Notes under the pieces: model-generated | Database searches by the model: none | Seen by the model: only the letters and a program-made list of their open reading frames with translations | What the model was told of the DNA's origin: nothing | Assembly: GCA_002373325.1 (NCBI GenBank) | Contig: DFKI01000020.1 | Location: 1 to 14,175, forward strand | Length of the DNA: 14,175 bases | DNA from: Treponema sp. UBA3649 | GTDB lineage: Bacteria; Spirochaetota; Spirochaetia; Treponematales; Treponemataceae | Direction: 5' to 3' | Position numbers and translations under genes: made by a program | Shown here: positions 14,138 to 14,175 of the stretch, piece by piece | How the letters are laid out: every line of letters begins with the position of its first letter | Position numbering within the stretch: the stretch's first letter is position 1

Positions 14138-14175
14138 TTGTTTCGTATAAGTCGAAATTAGGGCTATAAATCATA

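Noticed and set aside
13984..14169. 61-codon ORF on + strand at the right end
   Set aside because: It is read through the tandem duplication and the palindromic element (VIAGLDPAIS, PASERGNDIV), a common spurious translation of such repeats, with no ribosome-binding site.
14138..14170. Possible promoter TTGTTT with TATAAA near the right end
   Set aside because: The spacer is 21 bases, too long for a standard sigma70 promoter, and no gene start is visible before the window ends.

Overview
The window looks like chromosomal DNA of a spirochaete, most likely a Treponema-type organism. This rests on recognised protein families and gene order (dxs, folP-cdaA-cdaR-acpS-DUF2225-truA, a bactofilin, Wzi-like outer-membrane proteins) and not on any rRNA marker. 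Every gene I can support lies on the + strand.

Layout. Bases 1-69 are the 3' end of a tiny, very basic ribosome-associated type protein, closed by a strong intrinsic terminator at 98-139. dxs (241-2178, TTG start) makes the isoprenoid precursor DXP. A sigma70-type promoter then drives a tightly packed run: folP (folate), cdaA (c-di-AMP synthesis), cdaR/ybbR (CdaA partner), acpS (acyl carrier protein activation), a DUF2225 protein and truA (tRNA pseudouridine). Spacings in this run are from -11 to +3 bases, so it is almost certainly one transcription unit. A 99-base gap at 7064-7162 carries a promoter and a hairpin that buries the Shine-Dalgarno sequence. It leads into two overlapping genes for exported Wzi-like beta-barrel proteins (7163-8845, 8842-10644), visibly richer in A+T than the rest. 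thiI (10677-11915, no rhodanese domain) follows without a terminator. A second near-consensus promoter starts a last group: a bactofilin, a small lipoprotein with an internal 30-bp duplication, and a 299-aa protein with a possible PilZ-like C-terminus. The last ~250 bases hold no credible gene. They contain a 14-bp tandem repeat that overlaps the preceding stop codon, a 22-bp tandem duplication, and an interspersed-repeat-like element made of two perfect hairpins inside an outer inverted repeat.

How it fits together. Most of the window is core metabolism with envelope and signalling genes: CdaA/CdaR tie folate and lipid genes to c-di-AMP, the Wzi-like pair suggests a surface polysaccharide or outer-membrane function, and the bactofilin group suggests cell-shape or envelope scaffolding. 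I see no CRISPR array, phage, transposase or defence system. The points most worth a second look are: two promoters whose -10 box ends exactly 7 bases before an ATG (predicted leaderless mRNAs for folP and the bactofilin), a CdaA whose catalytic RHR motif reads RHC, the Shine-Dalgarno-sequestering hairpin before the Wzi-like pair, the composition shift of that pair, and the repeat-rich right end.
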